From contig CABUUK010000018.1 of the NCBI GenBank assembly GCA_902494765.1, positions 1 to 35,934 of the forward strand: a stretch of DNA of 35,934 bases. The letters run 5' to 3'. Under the pieces are notes generated by a model. The model saw only the letters and a list, made by a program, of their open reading frames with translations. It was not told where the DNA came from and searched no databases. The stretch is from an uncultured Collinsella sp. Lineage in GTDB: Bacteria; Actinomycetota; Coriobacteriia; Coriobacteriales; Coriobacteriaceae. The translations under genes were made by a program, and so were the position numbers. This document shows positions 23,491 through 31,628 of this stretch, in pieces (within the stretch, counting starts at the first letter, position 1; each line of letters opens with the position of its first letter).

Positions 23491-24769
23491 CGCCGAGGCC
23501 AAGCGCGTCACCTCCATCGCCCGCGCCATCAACTGGAGCTATATGTGGCGCCGTCTGATGAGCTACATCTGGCTCGATCTGTTGCTGGTAGTGATTGCAG
23601 CGGCGATCTTCGTCTATGGATACAACCAGACACTGCCCGACGACACGTTTACCGCAGGATGGATCCCCGGTGCCACCGTTCACGGCATGTCGCTGACGCC
23701 CGCGCGCGGCTGGGACCTGACAACGCTCACCTATACCGTCGAGCTTGCGCGCGCCAGCAAGACCTTCCCCCTCGCGCAGGACCTCGTCACGCTATGGCCT
23801 CTCTACCTTGTCGTTGTGGGTTGGCAGGTCATCAGCGTGCTCAACATGCTCGGCGGCGCGAGGCGCGTGCGCCGCACCATGGCGCCGCTCAACGACCTGG
23901 CCTTGCGCGTGGACGAGCTCGGCCGTATGCAGCTCTCCGGCGGCAAGATGGAAACGCTGGAGCAGGCCATCGAGCGCGCAAGCGTCGACTCGCCGAGCGT
24001 CACCACCGGCGACGCCGACCTGGCAAGCATCGAGGTCGCGCTCAACCGCCTGCTGCGCCAGATGCAAGAGGCCAAGCTACAGCAGATGCGCTTTGTCAAC
24101 GATGCAAGCCACGAGCTGCGCACGCCCATTGCGGTGATTCAGGGCTACGTAAACATGCTCGACCGCTGGGGCAAAGACGACCCGGACGTGCTGGCGGAAT
24201 CCATCGCCTCGCTCAAGGCCGAAAGCGAGCACATGCAGGAGCTCGTGGAGCAGCTGCTGTTTTTGGCACGCGGCGATGCCGGCCGCACCGTGCTGCGGCG
24301 CGCGAATACCAACCTGGCTGCACTGGTCGACGAGGTATGCGAGGAATCGCAGATGATCGATACCGAGCACACGTATCGACTGGCCTTTGACGCTGCGCTT
24401 GCCAGCGACCCGCGCTGCGACGCGCCCGTCGATGTGGCGCTCGTGAAGCAGGCTCTGCGCGTAATCGTGCAGAATGCCGCCAAGTATTCGAACGCGGGCA
24501 CGCCCATCACGTTTGGCGTGGCGCCGGATGCGGGCGCGGGCACGATCGACATAAACGTTGAGGACGAGGGCATCGGCATGAACCAGGAATCCGCAGCCCA
24601 CGCGTTCGAGCGGTTCTACCGCGCCGACAACGCGCGCGATGCCGGCGCGCAGGGCTCGGGTCTGGGGCTTGCCATTGCCAAGTGGATCGTCGATAGCCAT
24701 GGCGGTGTCATTGGCGTGACCTCGGTCGAGGGTGTCGGCAGCCGCTTTACGATTCGCCTGCCACGGTAG
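23474..24769 (+). CDS. Sensor histidine kinase (HAMP-like, OmpR partner)
   Basis: 431 residues from the ATG at 23474, inside the end of the regulator gene; a longer frame from 23414 would overlap more deeply and is unlikely. Two membrane helices (IWLDLLLVVIAAAIFVYGY and LVTLWPLYLVVVGWQVISVLNML) enclose an extracellular loop of about 55 residues, then a HAMP-like segment, the H-box FVNDASHELRTPIAVIQGY, N-box VIVQNAAKYS, G1 VEDEGIGM, F-box FERFYRADNAR and G2 GSGLGLAIAKW. A complete, conventional kinase. The signal is unknown. Confidence 0.95.
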   Translation: MSAVRNAEAKRVTSIARAINWSYMWRRLMSYIWLDLLLVVIAAAIFVYGYNQTLPDDTFTAGWIPGATVHGMSLTPARGWDLTTLTYTVELARASKTFPLAQDLVTLWPLYLVVVGWQVISVLNMLGGARRVRRTMAPLNDLALRVDELGRMQLSGGKMETLEQAIERASVDSPSVTTGDADLASIEVALNRLLRQMQEAKLQQMRFVNDASHELRTPIAVIQGYVNMLDRWGKDDPDVLAESIASLKAESEHMQELVEQLLFLARGDAGRTVLRRANTNLAALVDEVCEESQMIDTEHTYRLAFDAALASDPRCDAPVDVALVKQALRVIVQNAAKYSNAGTPITFGVAPDAGAGTIDINVEDEGIGMNQESAAHAFERFYRADNARDAGAQGSGLGLAIAKWIVDSHGGVIGVTSVEGVGSRFTIRLPR

Positions 24770-24788
24770 GGATGCCCCTCGGCATAAA

Positions 24789-24825
24789 TAAAGGGATAGG
24801 GCCACGCGGCTCTATCCCTTTTTGC
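24789..24825. terminator. Bidirectional terminator
   Basis: AAAGGGATAG and CTATCCCTTTTT form a stem around a GGCCACGCGGCT loop, ending in a T-tract on the plus strand and in TTTATTTATG on the minus strand. It separates the kinase from the convergent VOC gene. Confidence 0.85.
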
Positions 24826-24845
24826 TAGCTATAGCAGCTTGTGCG

Positions 24846-25220
24846 CTAGTCGCGGCACAGGTGCACGGCGAAGCCGGCGAACTCGCGCTTAAAGTACACG
24901 AGTTTGGTGCCGCCGTCGGGCAGCAGCACGCGCGACTCCTCGTTAACCTCGAGCCCGCGCTCGGCAAACCACTTCTCGGCCGCATCGATGTCGTTGACGG
25001 CAAAGCCAATGTGGCCCTTGGCGCCACGACCGTTCTGCTTCATGATCTCGACCAGCGAATCGTTAAAGTACGAAACGGGAGTCTCGATGACGGGCAGGCC
25101 CATCATCGTCGAGAACAGCTCCGCGATCTCCAGGGCGTCTGCCGGGTCGGTGGCGTTAATGCCCACATGGGCAACGCGCATGCCAAAGAGCTCGACCGGA
25201 TTGGCGTTCTGCTCACTCAT
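24846..25220 (-). CDS. VOC (glyoxalase/dioxygenase superfamily) protein
   Basis: 124 residues. Two beta-alpha-beta-beta-beta modules: FGMRVAHVGINATDPADALEIAELFSTMMGLPV and KGHIGFAVNDIDAAEKWFAERGLEV...TKLVYFKREFAGFAVHLCRD. Possible metal ligands are His18, His69 (GHIGF) and the near-terminal His121. These proteins catalyse metal-dependent isomerisation, dioxygenation or lyase reactions; the substrate is unclear. It starts 11 bp after the stop of the PTS IIB gene, so the two are probably co-transcribed, pointing to a sugar-derived substrate. Confidence 0.9.
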   Translation of the reverse strand: MSEQNANPVELFGMRVAHVGINATDPADALEIAELFSTMMGLPVIETPVSYFNDSLVEIMKQNGRGAKGHIGFAVNDIDAAEKWFAERGLEVNEESRVLLPDGGTKLVYFKREFAGFAVHLCRD

Positions 25221-25231
25221 ACAGGCAGCGC

Positions 25232-25519
25232 CTACTGAGCCATAACGTCGAGGACGGCCTTCTCGGCAGCGACGCGGTTCATACCGGTCATGAAGGGCAC
25301 GCCGCTCACGTACGGGCAGGTGAGGCCCTCGGGGGCAACGGTGGTGGCGATCAGCAGGTCAGCGCCCTCGTCGCAGTAATCCTTGGCCTCGGAGATGGCG
25401 CACTGCACGATCTCATACTTGCCGGCATAACCGTTGGCGTCGAGCAGGGTGGCGACCTTCTGGGCAACGAGCGTGGAAGTAGCAGCGCCAGCACCGCAAG
25501 CCAAAACGATTTTCTTCAT
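25232..25519 (-). CDS. PTS galactitol-type EIIB component
   Basis: 95 residues, with GGGAG about 10 bp before the ATG. The N-terminal MKKIVLACGAGAATSTLVAQKV is the GatB-type phosphocysteine loop, with the active-site Cys8. It ends with the usual FMTGMNR. EIIB receives phosphate from EIIA and passes it to the sugar taken up by EIIC. Neither EIIA nor EIIC is encoded nearby; the only operon partner is the VOC gene. Either the permease is elsewhere, or this is an orphan with a regulatory role. Confidence 0.92.
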   Translation of the reverse strand: MKKIVLACGAGAATSTLVAQKVATLLDANGYAGKYEIVQCAISEAKDYCDEGADLLIATTVAPEGLTCPYVSGVPFMTGMNRVAAEKAVLDVMAQ

Positions 25520-25621
25520 AGGTAATGTCTCCCTTCATGGTTTACTTTAGGTAAGTGTACCGCAGCGAGCGATGTCACTCGGCCTCGATGAGCTTTTATG
25601 CCAGTTTGCTTGCGCGCTGCG

Positions 25622-25627
25622 TATAAT
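25622..25627 (+). promoter_or_regulatory. Likely -10 box for the TPR-like gene
   Basis: A perfect TATAAT within TATAATATAT, about 56 bp before the ATG at 25683. No good -35 at the normal distance. Confidence 0.4.
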
Positions 25628-25682
25628 ATATCCAGTACGTGTTGTCATACCGCTCGCTTTATGAGCGACTAAGGACCCTAAT

Positions 25683-26306
25683 ATGCCCGATTCCCGCACA
25701 CTCTGGACCGCCGTCGTTATCATCTGCATCGCCGTGTCGGTGTTCTTTAGCGTCAAAAAACGCACCACGTTTAAGCGCCTGCAGCAGCTCATGGCCGCCA
25801 AGCAGTGGGACGAGTTCGATCGTTTGCTCGACGGCAAACTCACCAGCATGCTGTACCCGCGCTACAACCGCGACTACCTGCGCCTGAACTCCTATCTGCT
25901 GCGCGAGGACCACGAGCGCGCCAGCGAGATGTTCGACCTGCTGCTGGGACTCAACCTGCCCAAGATGCAGCGCGTCGACCTGGTCATTAAGGCCTTTAAC
26001 TACTACGTTGGCCAGGAGGACCGCAAAAAGTCCAAGGAGCTCCTGCACGAGATCAAGGGCTTTGAGGGCGGTCAGGCCGAGGCAGTCGCGCACGAGTGCC
26101 AGCTGATGTACGACACGATGATCCTCAAGCGCCACAACGACATTCCCGAGCTGGAGCGCATGCTCGAGGAGGCCGGCGACGATAAGGTTAAGAGTTGCCG
26201 CTTGGAGTACCTGTTGGCCCTGCAGTACAAGAACAAGGGCGACGAGGCCAAGTTCCAAGAGTTCCTTGAGAAGTCGGGCCAACACTCGATGGCCGTCAAC
26301 GCGTAA
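25683..26306 (+). CDS. Membrane-anchored TPR-like protein
   Basis: 207 residues, with AAGGAC before the ATG. One N-terminal membrane helix (LWTAVVIICIAVSVFFSV) is followed by a basic stop and about 175 residues of helical repeats such as WDEFDRLLDGKLTSMLYPRYNRDYLRLNSYLLREDHERASEMFDLLLGLNLP and YLLALQYKNKGDEAKFQEFLEKSG, which read like tetratricopeptide units. Probably a cytoplasm-facing scaffold; the partner is unknown. It is followed 32 bp later by tRNA-Leu. Confidence 0.85.
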   Translation: MPDSRTLWTAVVIICIAVSVFFSVKKRTTFKRLQQLMAAKQWDEFDRLLDGKLTSMLYPRYNRDYLRLNSYLLREDHERASEMFDLLLGLNLPKMQRVDLVIKAFNYYVGQEDRKKSKELLHEIKGFEGGQAEAVAHECQLMYDTMILKRHNDIPELERMLEEAGDDKVKSCRLEYLLALQYKNKGDEAKFQEFLEKSGQHSMAVNA

Positions 26307-26337
26307 CGGACGGCTTGTGCTAGACTTCTAGTCTCAC

Positions 26338-26422
26338 GGGGGCGTGGCGGAATTGGCATACGCAGGAGACTTAAAATCTCTCGCCGCAAGGATTGTGGGT
26401 TCGAGTCCCACCGCCCCTACCA
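26338..26422 (+). tRNA. tRNA-Leu (anticodon UAA)
   Basis: 85 nt with encoded CCA. The acceptor stem GGGGGCG (26338-26344) pairs with CGCCCCT (26412-26418), with one G-U at the first pair. The anticodon stem-loop GGAGA-CTTAAAA-TCTCT places TAA at 26372-26374, reading UUA (and UUG by wobble). The T arm is GTGGGTTCGAGTCCCAC, and a short variable arm suits a class II tRNA. A terminator follows. Confidence 0.97.
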
Positions 26423-26435
26423 TGTGATTGCTTAC

Positions 26436-26473
26436 GAGCCCGTGTCCCGTTGGGATGCGGGCTCGTTTCTTTT
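26436..26473 (+). terminator. Terminator after tRNA-Leu
   Basis: GAGCCCG (26436-26442) and CGGGCTC (26458-26464), extended inside by TCCC/GGGA, followed by GTTTCTTTT. Confidence 0.9.
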
Positions 26474-26492
26474 GGACGCCGGTGGGGCTTTA

Positions 26493-26559
26493 AGTTGCGG
26501 TGGAATAGTTCCTGTTTTGGCCGTTTACCGGCCCATTTAGGAACTATTTCACCGCAACT
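26493..26559. repeat. Palindromic repeat downstream of ppx
   Basis: Arms AGTTGCGGTGGAATAGTTCC (from 26493) and 26539-26559 match at 20 of 21 positions; an inner GGCCG/CGGCC hairpin (26519-26533) fills the centre. It contains CATTTAGGAAC (26534-26544), which is also in the REP-like element at 12814-12824. It ends 13 bp from the ppx stop. Confidence 0.85.
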
Positions 26560-26572
26560 CAGAGGGAGACGG

Positions 26573-27577
26573 TTAAAGAGCGCTCAGGCTCGGGGTCCAG
26601 GCGATGGTGGGGGTTGCACCGTCGAGAGTCTCGTTGATGGTGGCGGCCATGCCGGCGAGTAGGCTGTTCTCGCTTACAGTGAGCGTCTTGTAGCCGCCGG
26701 CTCGCATGAGCTCGCGGATCACCACGGCGCCCGCCAAGATCACGCCCGCGCGTTTGGGCTGTACACCCGGTAGAGCGGCGATGCCGTCCGCATCCAACAC
26801 AGACATGCGCTCGATAGCGGCCGAAACCTGATCCAGCGAAAGCTCGCGCAGGTGCACAAAGCTCGAATCGTACGGTTCCAGCTTATGAACGAGCGCCACG
26901 AGCGTGGTGACGGTGCCGCCCACGGCGACCAGGCGTTCGGCGCGCTCAAAGTCGCTGGGCAGGCCTTCAAAATAGGCGGCGAACTGCTCACCTGCCCACG
27001 CGGCAGCGGCAGCAAGCTCGCCGTCCGCAGGCGGCAGCGCCGAGAAGAACCGCTCCGTCACGCGGCGACAACCGATGTCCAGCGAACGCGTGCCCTCCAG
27101 CGCAAAGACCCCACGCTCCGGCGCATAGACGCCCGTCGCGAGCTCCGTGGATCCGCCGCCCGAATCGGCAACAATGATGCGCTCGCCAGCAAAGTCGTGC
27201 GCCACGCCAAAAAACGTCAGGCGTGCCTCGACCTCGCCCGGAATCACCTGTGGCTCAAGCCCCAGATCGCGCAGGCCGTCCAGCAGCAGCGCGGCATTGG
27301 ACGCATCGCGCGCGGCGCTCGTGCATGTGGTGCAGATGCACGCGGCCCCAAAGGCACGGGCCTCGTCCACAAACATTCGGCATGCGGCGAGCACGCGTTC
27401 AACGGCCGCCTCGCAAAAGCACCCCGTCGCGTCCACACCCTCGCCCAAGTCGGTAATCTCGGTATGCTTGGACGATTCCACGATCGCCCCGCCCTCGGCC
27501 TGGGCCAACACCAGTCGCGACGACACCGTTCCCAGGTCAATCGCCGCCACCTTATATCGTTTGTCGCAATGCGTCAT
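26573..27577 (-). CDS. ppx: Exopolyphosphatase / pppGpp phosphohydrolase (Ppx/GppA)
   Basis: 334 residues, the length of the short Ppx forms that have only the two ASKHA domains. ATPase-fold motifs: VAAIDLGTVSSRLVLA (phosphate 1), IVADSGGGSTELA (phosphate 2 region) and LVAVGGTVTTL. It also has the conserved IPGEVEARLTFFGV. The enzyme releases phosphate from the end of polyphosphate and/or converts pppGpp to ppGpp. It starts 20 bp after the DivIC-like gene; the eno-divIC-ppx order is common in actinobacteria, though the usual DUF501 gene between the last two is absent. Confidence 0.93.
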   Translation of the reverse strand: MTHCDKRYKVAAIDLGTVSSRLVLAQAEGGAIVESSKHTEITDLGEGVDATGCFCEAAVERVLAACRMFVDEARAFGAACICTTCTSAARDASNAALLLDGLRDLGLEPQVIPGEVEARLTFFGVAHDFAGERIIVADSGGGSTELATGVYAPERGVFALEGTRSLDIGCRRVTERFFSALPPADGELAAAAAWAGEQFAAYFEGLPSDFERAERLVAVGGTVTTLVALVHKLEPYDSSFVHLRELSLDQVSAAIERMSVLDADGIAALPGVQPKRAGVILAGAVVIRELMRAGGYKTLTVSENSLLAGMAATINETLDGATPTIAWTPSLSAL

Positions 27578-27597
27578 TGCAGGCTCCCCTCCGGGCG

Positions 27598-28359
27598 CTA
27601 TTTGCCGTTGGACACGACCGTCTGGCCCTCGACGCCGTTAAATCCAAACAGCATATCGAGCGTCTGGATGTACCACGGCGCGTCCTTGCCGACCTCTTCG
27701 ATCTCTTTGGCGACTTCGCTGGCCTTCTTGGCGTTCGAGGACTTTTTGCTCGACGACGAGTCCGAATCGTCGTCCAGGCCCAGCACGTCAATCTTGGTCT
27801 CGCCGGGCATCACCAGGCCCAGGTCCTCGGTCGCCGCGTCCTTAATGCCCTCCTCCGAGAGCAGTTTGTCGACGCTTTTCTGCAGCTCGTCGTTGTACTG
27901 CTGGCGAATCTCGACCTGCTTGGCCAAGATATCGCTCGAGCGCTTGGCGACGTAGAGGTCGCGCACGGGAAAGTACAGACTCACGAGCACCAGGACAACG
28001 ACAATGCCAACAAACAGCCCGCGCTGGGGTCCATGGGTAAAGTCGTAGATTGCCTTGACCACCGCGTTGTCGTTGGCGTAGTGCATGAAGTCCGAGCCCG
28101 AAAGACGGTTCGAGGGACGGCGCGGCTTGTCGGACGCCTGGGTCGAAGGGCGCGACGCATGCTTGGAACGCGATGGGCGCACCGGACTATCCGAGGAACT
28201 ATTTGGCTGAGCATTGGGATGCGAAGTCGCCGGCGAGCTATACCTGGAGCGATCAGCACCAGCATAACCAGACCCGCCAAGCTGTGCGGTACGCGCACGA
28301 CGAGGCGACGGCTCACGCGAACCGGCGGAATAGTACCTGTTGTCGTAAATCTGATCCAT
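27598..28359 (-). CDS. DivIC/FtsB-family septum formation initiator
   Basis: 253 residues from the ATG at 28359 (CAAGG upstream); the frame is open further upstream into the eno terminator, which cannot be coding. A Ser/Pro/Arg-rich cytoplasmic region of about 95 residues precedes one membrane helix (GLFVGIVVVLVLVSLYFPV) and a coiled coil (SDILAKQVEIRQQYNDELQKSVDKLLSEEGIKDAATEDLGLVMPGE), the DivIC plan for linking the divisome at midcell. The tail after the coiled coil is acidic and Ser/Lys-rich. Operon with ppx and possibly eno. Confidence 0.9.
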   Translation of the reverse strand: MDQIYDNRYYSAGSREPSPRRARTAQLGGSGYAGADRSRYSSPATSHPNAQPNSSSDSPVRPSRSKHASRPSTQASDKPRRPSNRLSGSDFMHYANDNAVVKAIYDFTHGPQRGLFVGIVVVLVLVSLYFPVRDLYVAKRSSDILAKQVEIRQQYNDELQKSVDKLLSEEGIKDAATEDLGLVMPGETKIDVLGLDDDSDSSSSKKSSNAKKASEVAKEIEEVGKDAPWYIQTLDMLFGFNGVEGQTVVSNGK

Positions 28360-28450
28360 GTGCGCCTTGTGCGGTTGAGGTTTGTTTGCGCTAAGTCCTT
28401 TAGTTATAGCACGAGCGCCCGCGCCGCCTTCGCCAGCCTTTGCTCGACAT

Positions 28451-28482
28451 AAAAAAGGCGCTGAGCCGTATGGCCCAGCGCC
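28451..28482 (-). terminator. Terminator of eno
   Basis: GGCGCTGAGCC (28457-28467) and GGCCCAGCGCC (28472-28482) form a stem around GTAT. On the minus strand it ends GCGCCTTTTTT. It lies between eno and the DivIC-like gene, so read-through would be needed for one mRNA. Confidence 0.85.
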
Positions 28483-28554
28483 CATAGTTCTTTGCGGCAT
28501 CCAGCCAAGGCGGGGAGGAACCGAGTCAGCCTCCCCCTCGCCAAATTCGCCCGT

Positions 28555-29844
28555 TTAGCGAATGTTGTAGAACGCGGCCTTACCGGCGTAGCGCGCGCTG
28601 CCCTCGAGCTCGTCCTCGATGCGGATGAGCTGGTTGTACTTGGCAATACGGTCGCTGCGGCACGGGGCGCCCGACTTGATCTGGCCGGCGTTAACACCCA
28701 CGACCAGGTCAGCGATGGTGGAGTCCTCGGTCTCGCCGGAACGGTGACTCACGATGCAAGCGTAGCCGGCCTCCTTGGCAGTCTCGATAGCCTCGAGCGA
28801 CTCGGTGAGCGTGCCAATCTGGTTGACCTTGACCAGGATCGCATTGGCGGCGCCCAGCTCGATGCCCTTCTTAAGGCGCTCGGTGTTGGTGACGAACAGG
28901 TCGTCGCCTACGAGCTGCACCTTGTTGCCAATGCGGCGGGTGAGCTCGACCCAGCCGTCCCAGTCCTCCTCTGCCATACCATCCTCGATGGAGATGATGG
29001 GATAGGTGTCGACAAGCTTCTCCCAGTAATCGACCATCTGAGCGCTCGTGTACTCAACGCCCTCGCCCTTGAGCTCGTACATGCCGGTCTCGGCGTTGTA
29101 GAACTCGGTCGATGCCGGATCCATGGCGTACATGAAGTCGACGCCGGGCTTAAAGCCAGCCTTCTCCACGGCCTTGGTAATGTACTCGAACGGCTCGGCG
29201 TTGGTCTTGAGATTGGGCGCGAAGCCGCCCTCGTCGCCCACGCCGCCGCCCAGGCCGGCCTCGTGCAACACGCCCTTGAGGGTGTGGTAGACCTCGGCGC
29301 ACCAGCGCAGGCCCTCGGCAAAGCTCGGAGCACCCACGGGCATGATCATGAACTCCTGGAAGTCAACGTTGTTGTCGGTATGCACGCCGCCGTTGAGGAT
29401 GTTCATCATGGGCGTGGGCAGCAGGTGGGCGTTGACGCCACCCAGGTACTGATACAGCGACAGGCCTGCCGACTCGGCAGCGGCGCGGGCAACGGCCAGC
29501 GACACGCCCAGGATGGCGTTGGCACCGAGCTTGGTCTTGTTGGGGGTACCGTCCGCGGCAATCAGCGCGGCATCGACGGCGCGCTGGTCGAAGGCGTCGA
29601 GGCCCACGACGGCGTTAGCGCACTCGTTGTTGACGTGCTCGACGGCCTGCGAGACACCCTTACCCAGATAGCGGCCCTTGTCGCCGTCGCGCAGCTCGCA
29701 GGCTTCGAAAGCACCGGTCGAAGCGCCCGAAGGCACCATCGCGCGACCGAAGCTGCCGTCCTCGAGCACGACCTCGACCTCGACGGTGGGGTTGCCGCGG
29801 CTGTCGAGTACCTCGCGACCGTAGACGTCCAAAATATCACTCAT
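28555..29844 (-). CDS. eno: Enolase
   Basis: 429 residues, standard length, with GAGAGGGAG before the ATG. Converts 2-phosphoglycerate to phosphoenolpyruvate in glycolysis. Signature segments: YGREVLDSRGNPTVEVEV, VPSGASTGAFEACELRD, GANAILGVSLAVARAAA, MMNILNGGVHTDNNVDFQEFMIMP, GDEGGFAP, ISIEDGMAEEDWDGW, VGDDLFVTN, LVKVNQIGTLTE and SHRSGETEDSTIADL, with the Mg ligands and catalytic Lys and Glu in place. Confidence 0.99.
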   Translation of the reverse strand: MSDILDVYGREVLDSRGNPTVEVEVVLEDGSFGRAMVPSGASTGAFEACELRDGDKGRYLGKGVSQAVEHVNNECANAVVGLDAFDQRAVDAALIAADGTPNKTKLGANAILGVSLAVARAAAESAGLSLYQYLGGVNAHLLPTPMMNILNGGVHTDNNVDFQEFMIMPVGAPSFAEGLRWCAEVYHTLKGVLHEAGLGGGVGDEGGFAPNLKTNAEPFEYITKAVEKAGFKPGVDFMYAMDPASTEFYNAETGMYELKGEGVEYTSAQMVDYWEKLVDTYPIISIEDGMAEEDWDGWVELTRRIGNKVQLVGDDLFVTNTERLKKGIELGAANAILVKVNQIGTLTESLEAIETAKEAGYACIVSHRSGETEDSTIADLVVGVNAGQIKSGAPCRSDRIAKYNQLIRIEDELEGSARYAGKAAFYNIR

Positions 29845-30221
29845 GCTGTCTCCCTCTCACTTGGAAACGTAGTTGATGCAAGCGACTGGCCGACTGTGCA
29901 CCATCGGTGCGCCTCCGTAAGTTAGCCATGTCGCACTTTTTGCATTATGCCCTAAGTTAGCCGAGGGATACATATGAATTGGAGAAATCATTCTTTGGGG
30001 CGCTTGTTTTTGCACCGAACATTCATCTCTAGAGGTCGCCCCCCAACCATTAAATTCTTCTATCGGCATACCGTCTTTACCTGGCTTGCGAATGAAAGAG
30101 CCAATAATGTACTTTTACATCGTGCAAAGTTCTGGATATCGTGCAATTCTAAGGGTCTGAAGTTCTGGATATCGTGCATAATCAGGTTATAAAAGTTCTG
30201 GATATCGTGTACGAGGTAGCC
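29845..30221. other. Regulatory-looking stretch before the ATPase gene
   Basis: 377 bp, AT-rich compared with its surroundings and without a credible ORF. It contains two TAAGTTAGCC repeats (29918-29927 and 29953-29962, 35 bp apart) and then three 19-bp repeats at 33-bp intervals listed separately. The minus-strand enolase promoter must lie at its left side, but I could not place it. Confidence 0.5.
30127..30211 (+). repeat. Three 19-bp repeats at 33-bp spacing
   Basis: AAGTTCTGGATATCGTGCA at 30127-30145 and 30160-30178 and, with one change, at 30193-30211. Starts are exactly 33 bp apart while the 14 bp between copies are unrelated. The last copy ends 10 bp before the ATPase ATG and next to its ribosome binding site. 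About three helical turns separate the copies, as in iteron-type operators. Confidence 0.9.
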
Positions 30222-31589
30222 ATGCTTAAACGAAAAGCCTATGACAAACTACTAAAATGGAAGCATGAAAGCGCTGGTAAAACAGCACTTCTTATTGAAG
30301 GAGCCCGCCGCGTCGGAAAGAGCACGCTTGCCCGCACGTTTGGAGAAACCGAATACAAGTCCTGCCTTGTCATTGATTTCTTTCAAGCACCTGCCGAAGT
30401 TAAGCAATATTTTGAGGACTATCGCACTGACTTCGACTCGCTCTTCCTCTATCTCTCGGTTTTCTATAACGTCAAACTCTATGAACACGAGACACTTATC
30501 GTCTTTGACGAGGTCCAGATGTACCCGCAAGCACGCGGACTCATCAAGTATCTCGTTGCAGACGGACGTTACGACTACATCGAAACTGGATCCCTGCTCA
30601 GCATCAAGCAGAACATTAAAGATATCGTCATCCCATCCGAGGAAGAGTCTCTGGAACTTGAGCCCCTCGACTTTGAGGAGTTTCTTTGGGGCATGGACGA
30701 AAAGGGACTGGCCGATCTCATTCGCATGAGTTTTAACAAGATGAAGCCGCTCCCCGATGCCCTACATCGCAGAGCGCTCTCCCTTATGCGCGAATACATG
30801 CTCGTAGGTGGCATGCCTGAGCCGGTATCCATCTATGTTGAACAGCGCGCTTTTGCGCCCGTCGACGCTTCGAAGCGCCGAATCGTCCAGCTCTATCGCA
30901 ACGATATCTCTCGTTTTGCAACCGGTTACGAATTCAAAGTCGTCTCCGTACTCGATGGCATCCCGGGTCAGCTCTCTAGGCACGAAAAACGATTCAAGCT
31001 TTCCTCACTTGATAAAAACGCACGCATGCGCACCTACGAAGAAGCCTTCTTTTGGCTGGCAGACGCGCGAATTGCCAATATCTGCTATGCCGCAAGCGAA
31101 CCGAGCGTGGGCCTTTCACTCAGCATGGAGCAAACGGCCCTCAAGTGCTACATGGCAGACACCGGCCTGCTTGTAACGCTTGCCTTCTCTGACAACAACG
31201 ATACCGATGAAGACGTTTACAGAGCCGTGCTTCGCGGCGACATCGGATTGAACGAAGGAATGCTTACCGAAAACTACGTTGCCCAATCTCTAAAGGCCAA
31301 TGGACACAGGCTCTTCTTTTATTCCCAAAGCGGAAAGAAGGAGGGGGAGGAGCGCATGGAAATCGACTTCCTCGTTACCCGACCCTATGTCAATGCCGCC
31401 GGAAAGCCGCGCATCAGCCCCATCGAAGTTAAGTCGCCACGCAGATACGGAACCATCTCCCTCGACCGATTCCGCGCGCGCTTTAACAAGAAGATTGGGA
31501 TGGCTTACGTGTTGCACCCTAAACAACTCGAGTGGGATGCCGAAGCGCAGCTGGCACATCTTCCGTTGTATATGGCTTTTTGCTTGTAG
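30222..31589 (+). CDS. AAA ATPase with DUF4143
   Basis: 455 residues from the ATG at 30222, with GAGG 5 bp upstream; an earlier in-frame ATG at 30174 lies inside the repeats and is rejected. N-terminal AAA_14 domain: Walker A EGARRVGKST (26-35), Walker B LIVFDEVQMYP (92-102) and the sensor ETGSLLSIKQ. The C-terminal DUF4143 domain ends in a PD-(D/E)XK-like fold with EIDFLVTRP and ISPIEVKSPRRYGTISLDRF. This large family is common in gut bacteria and accessory regions; a role in DNA transactions or defence is suspected but unproven. GC is visibly lower than in the adjacent mazG and eno. Confidence 0.93.
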   Translation: MLKRKAYDKLLKWKHESAGKTALLIEGARRVGKSTLARTFGETEYKSCLVIDFFQAPAEVKQYFEDYRTDFDSLFLYLSVFYNVKLYEHETLIVFDEVQMYPQARGLIKYLVADGRYDYIETGSLLSIKQNIKDIVIPSEEESLELEPLDFEEFLWGMDEKGLADLIRMSFNKMKPLPDALHRRALSLMREYMLVGGMPEPVSIYVEQRAFAPVDASKRRIVQLYRNDISRFATGYEFKVVSVLDGIPGQLSRHEKRFKLSSLDKNARMRTYEEAFFWLADARIANICYAASEPSVGLSLSMEQTALKCYMADTGLLVTLAFSDNNDTDEDVYRAVLRGDIGLNEGMLTENYVAQSLKANGHRLFFYSQSGKKEGEERMEIDFLVTRPYVNAAGKPRISPIEVKSPRRYGTISLDRFRARFNKKIGMAYVLHPKQLEWDAEAQLAHLPLYMAFCL

Positions 31590-31628
31590 AGACCTCTCTA
31601 CGAATGGATGCCGTGAGAGACGCAGGCC

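Noticed and set aside
29974..30192. 72-residue reading frame before the ATPase gene
   Set aside because: It runs through the 19-bp repeats, lacks a ribosome binding site and shows no domain.
30127..30211. Possible CRISPR array
   Set aside because: Only three short repeats with 14-bp gaps, too small for spacers, and no cas genes nearby.
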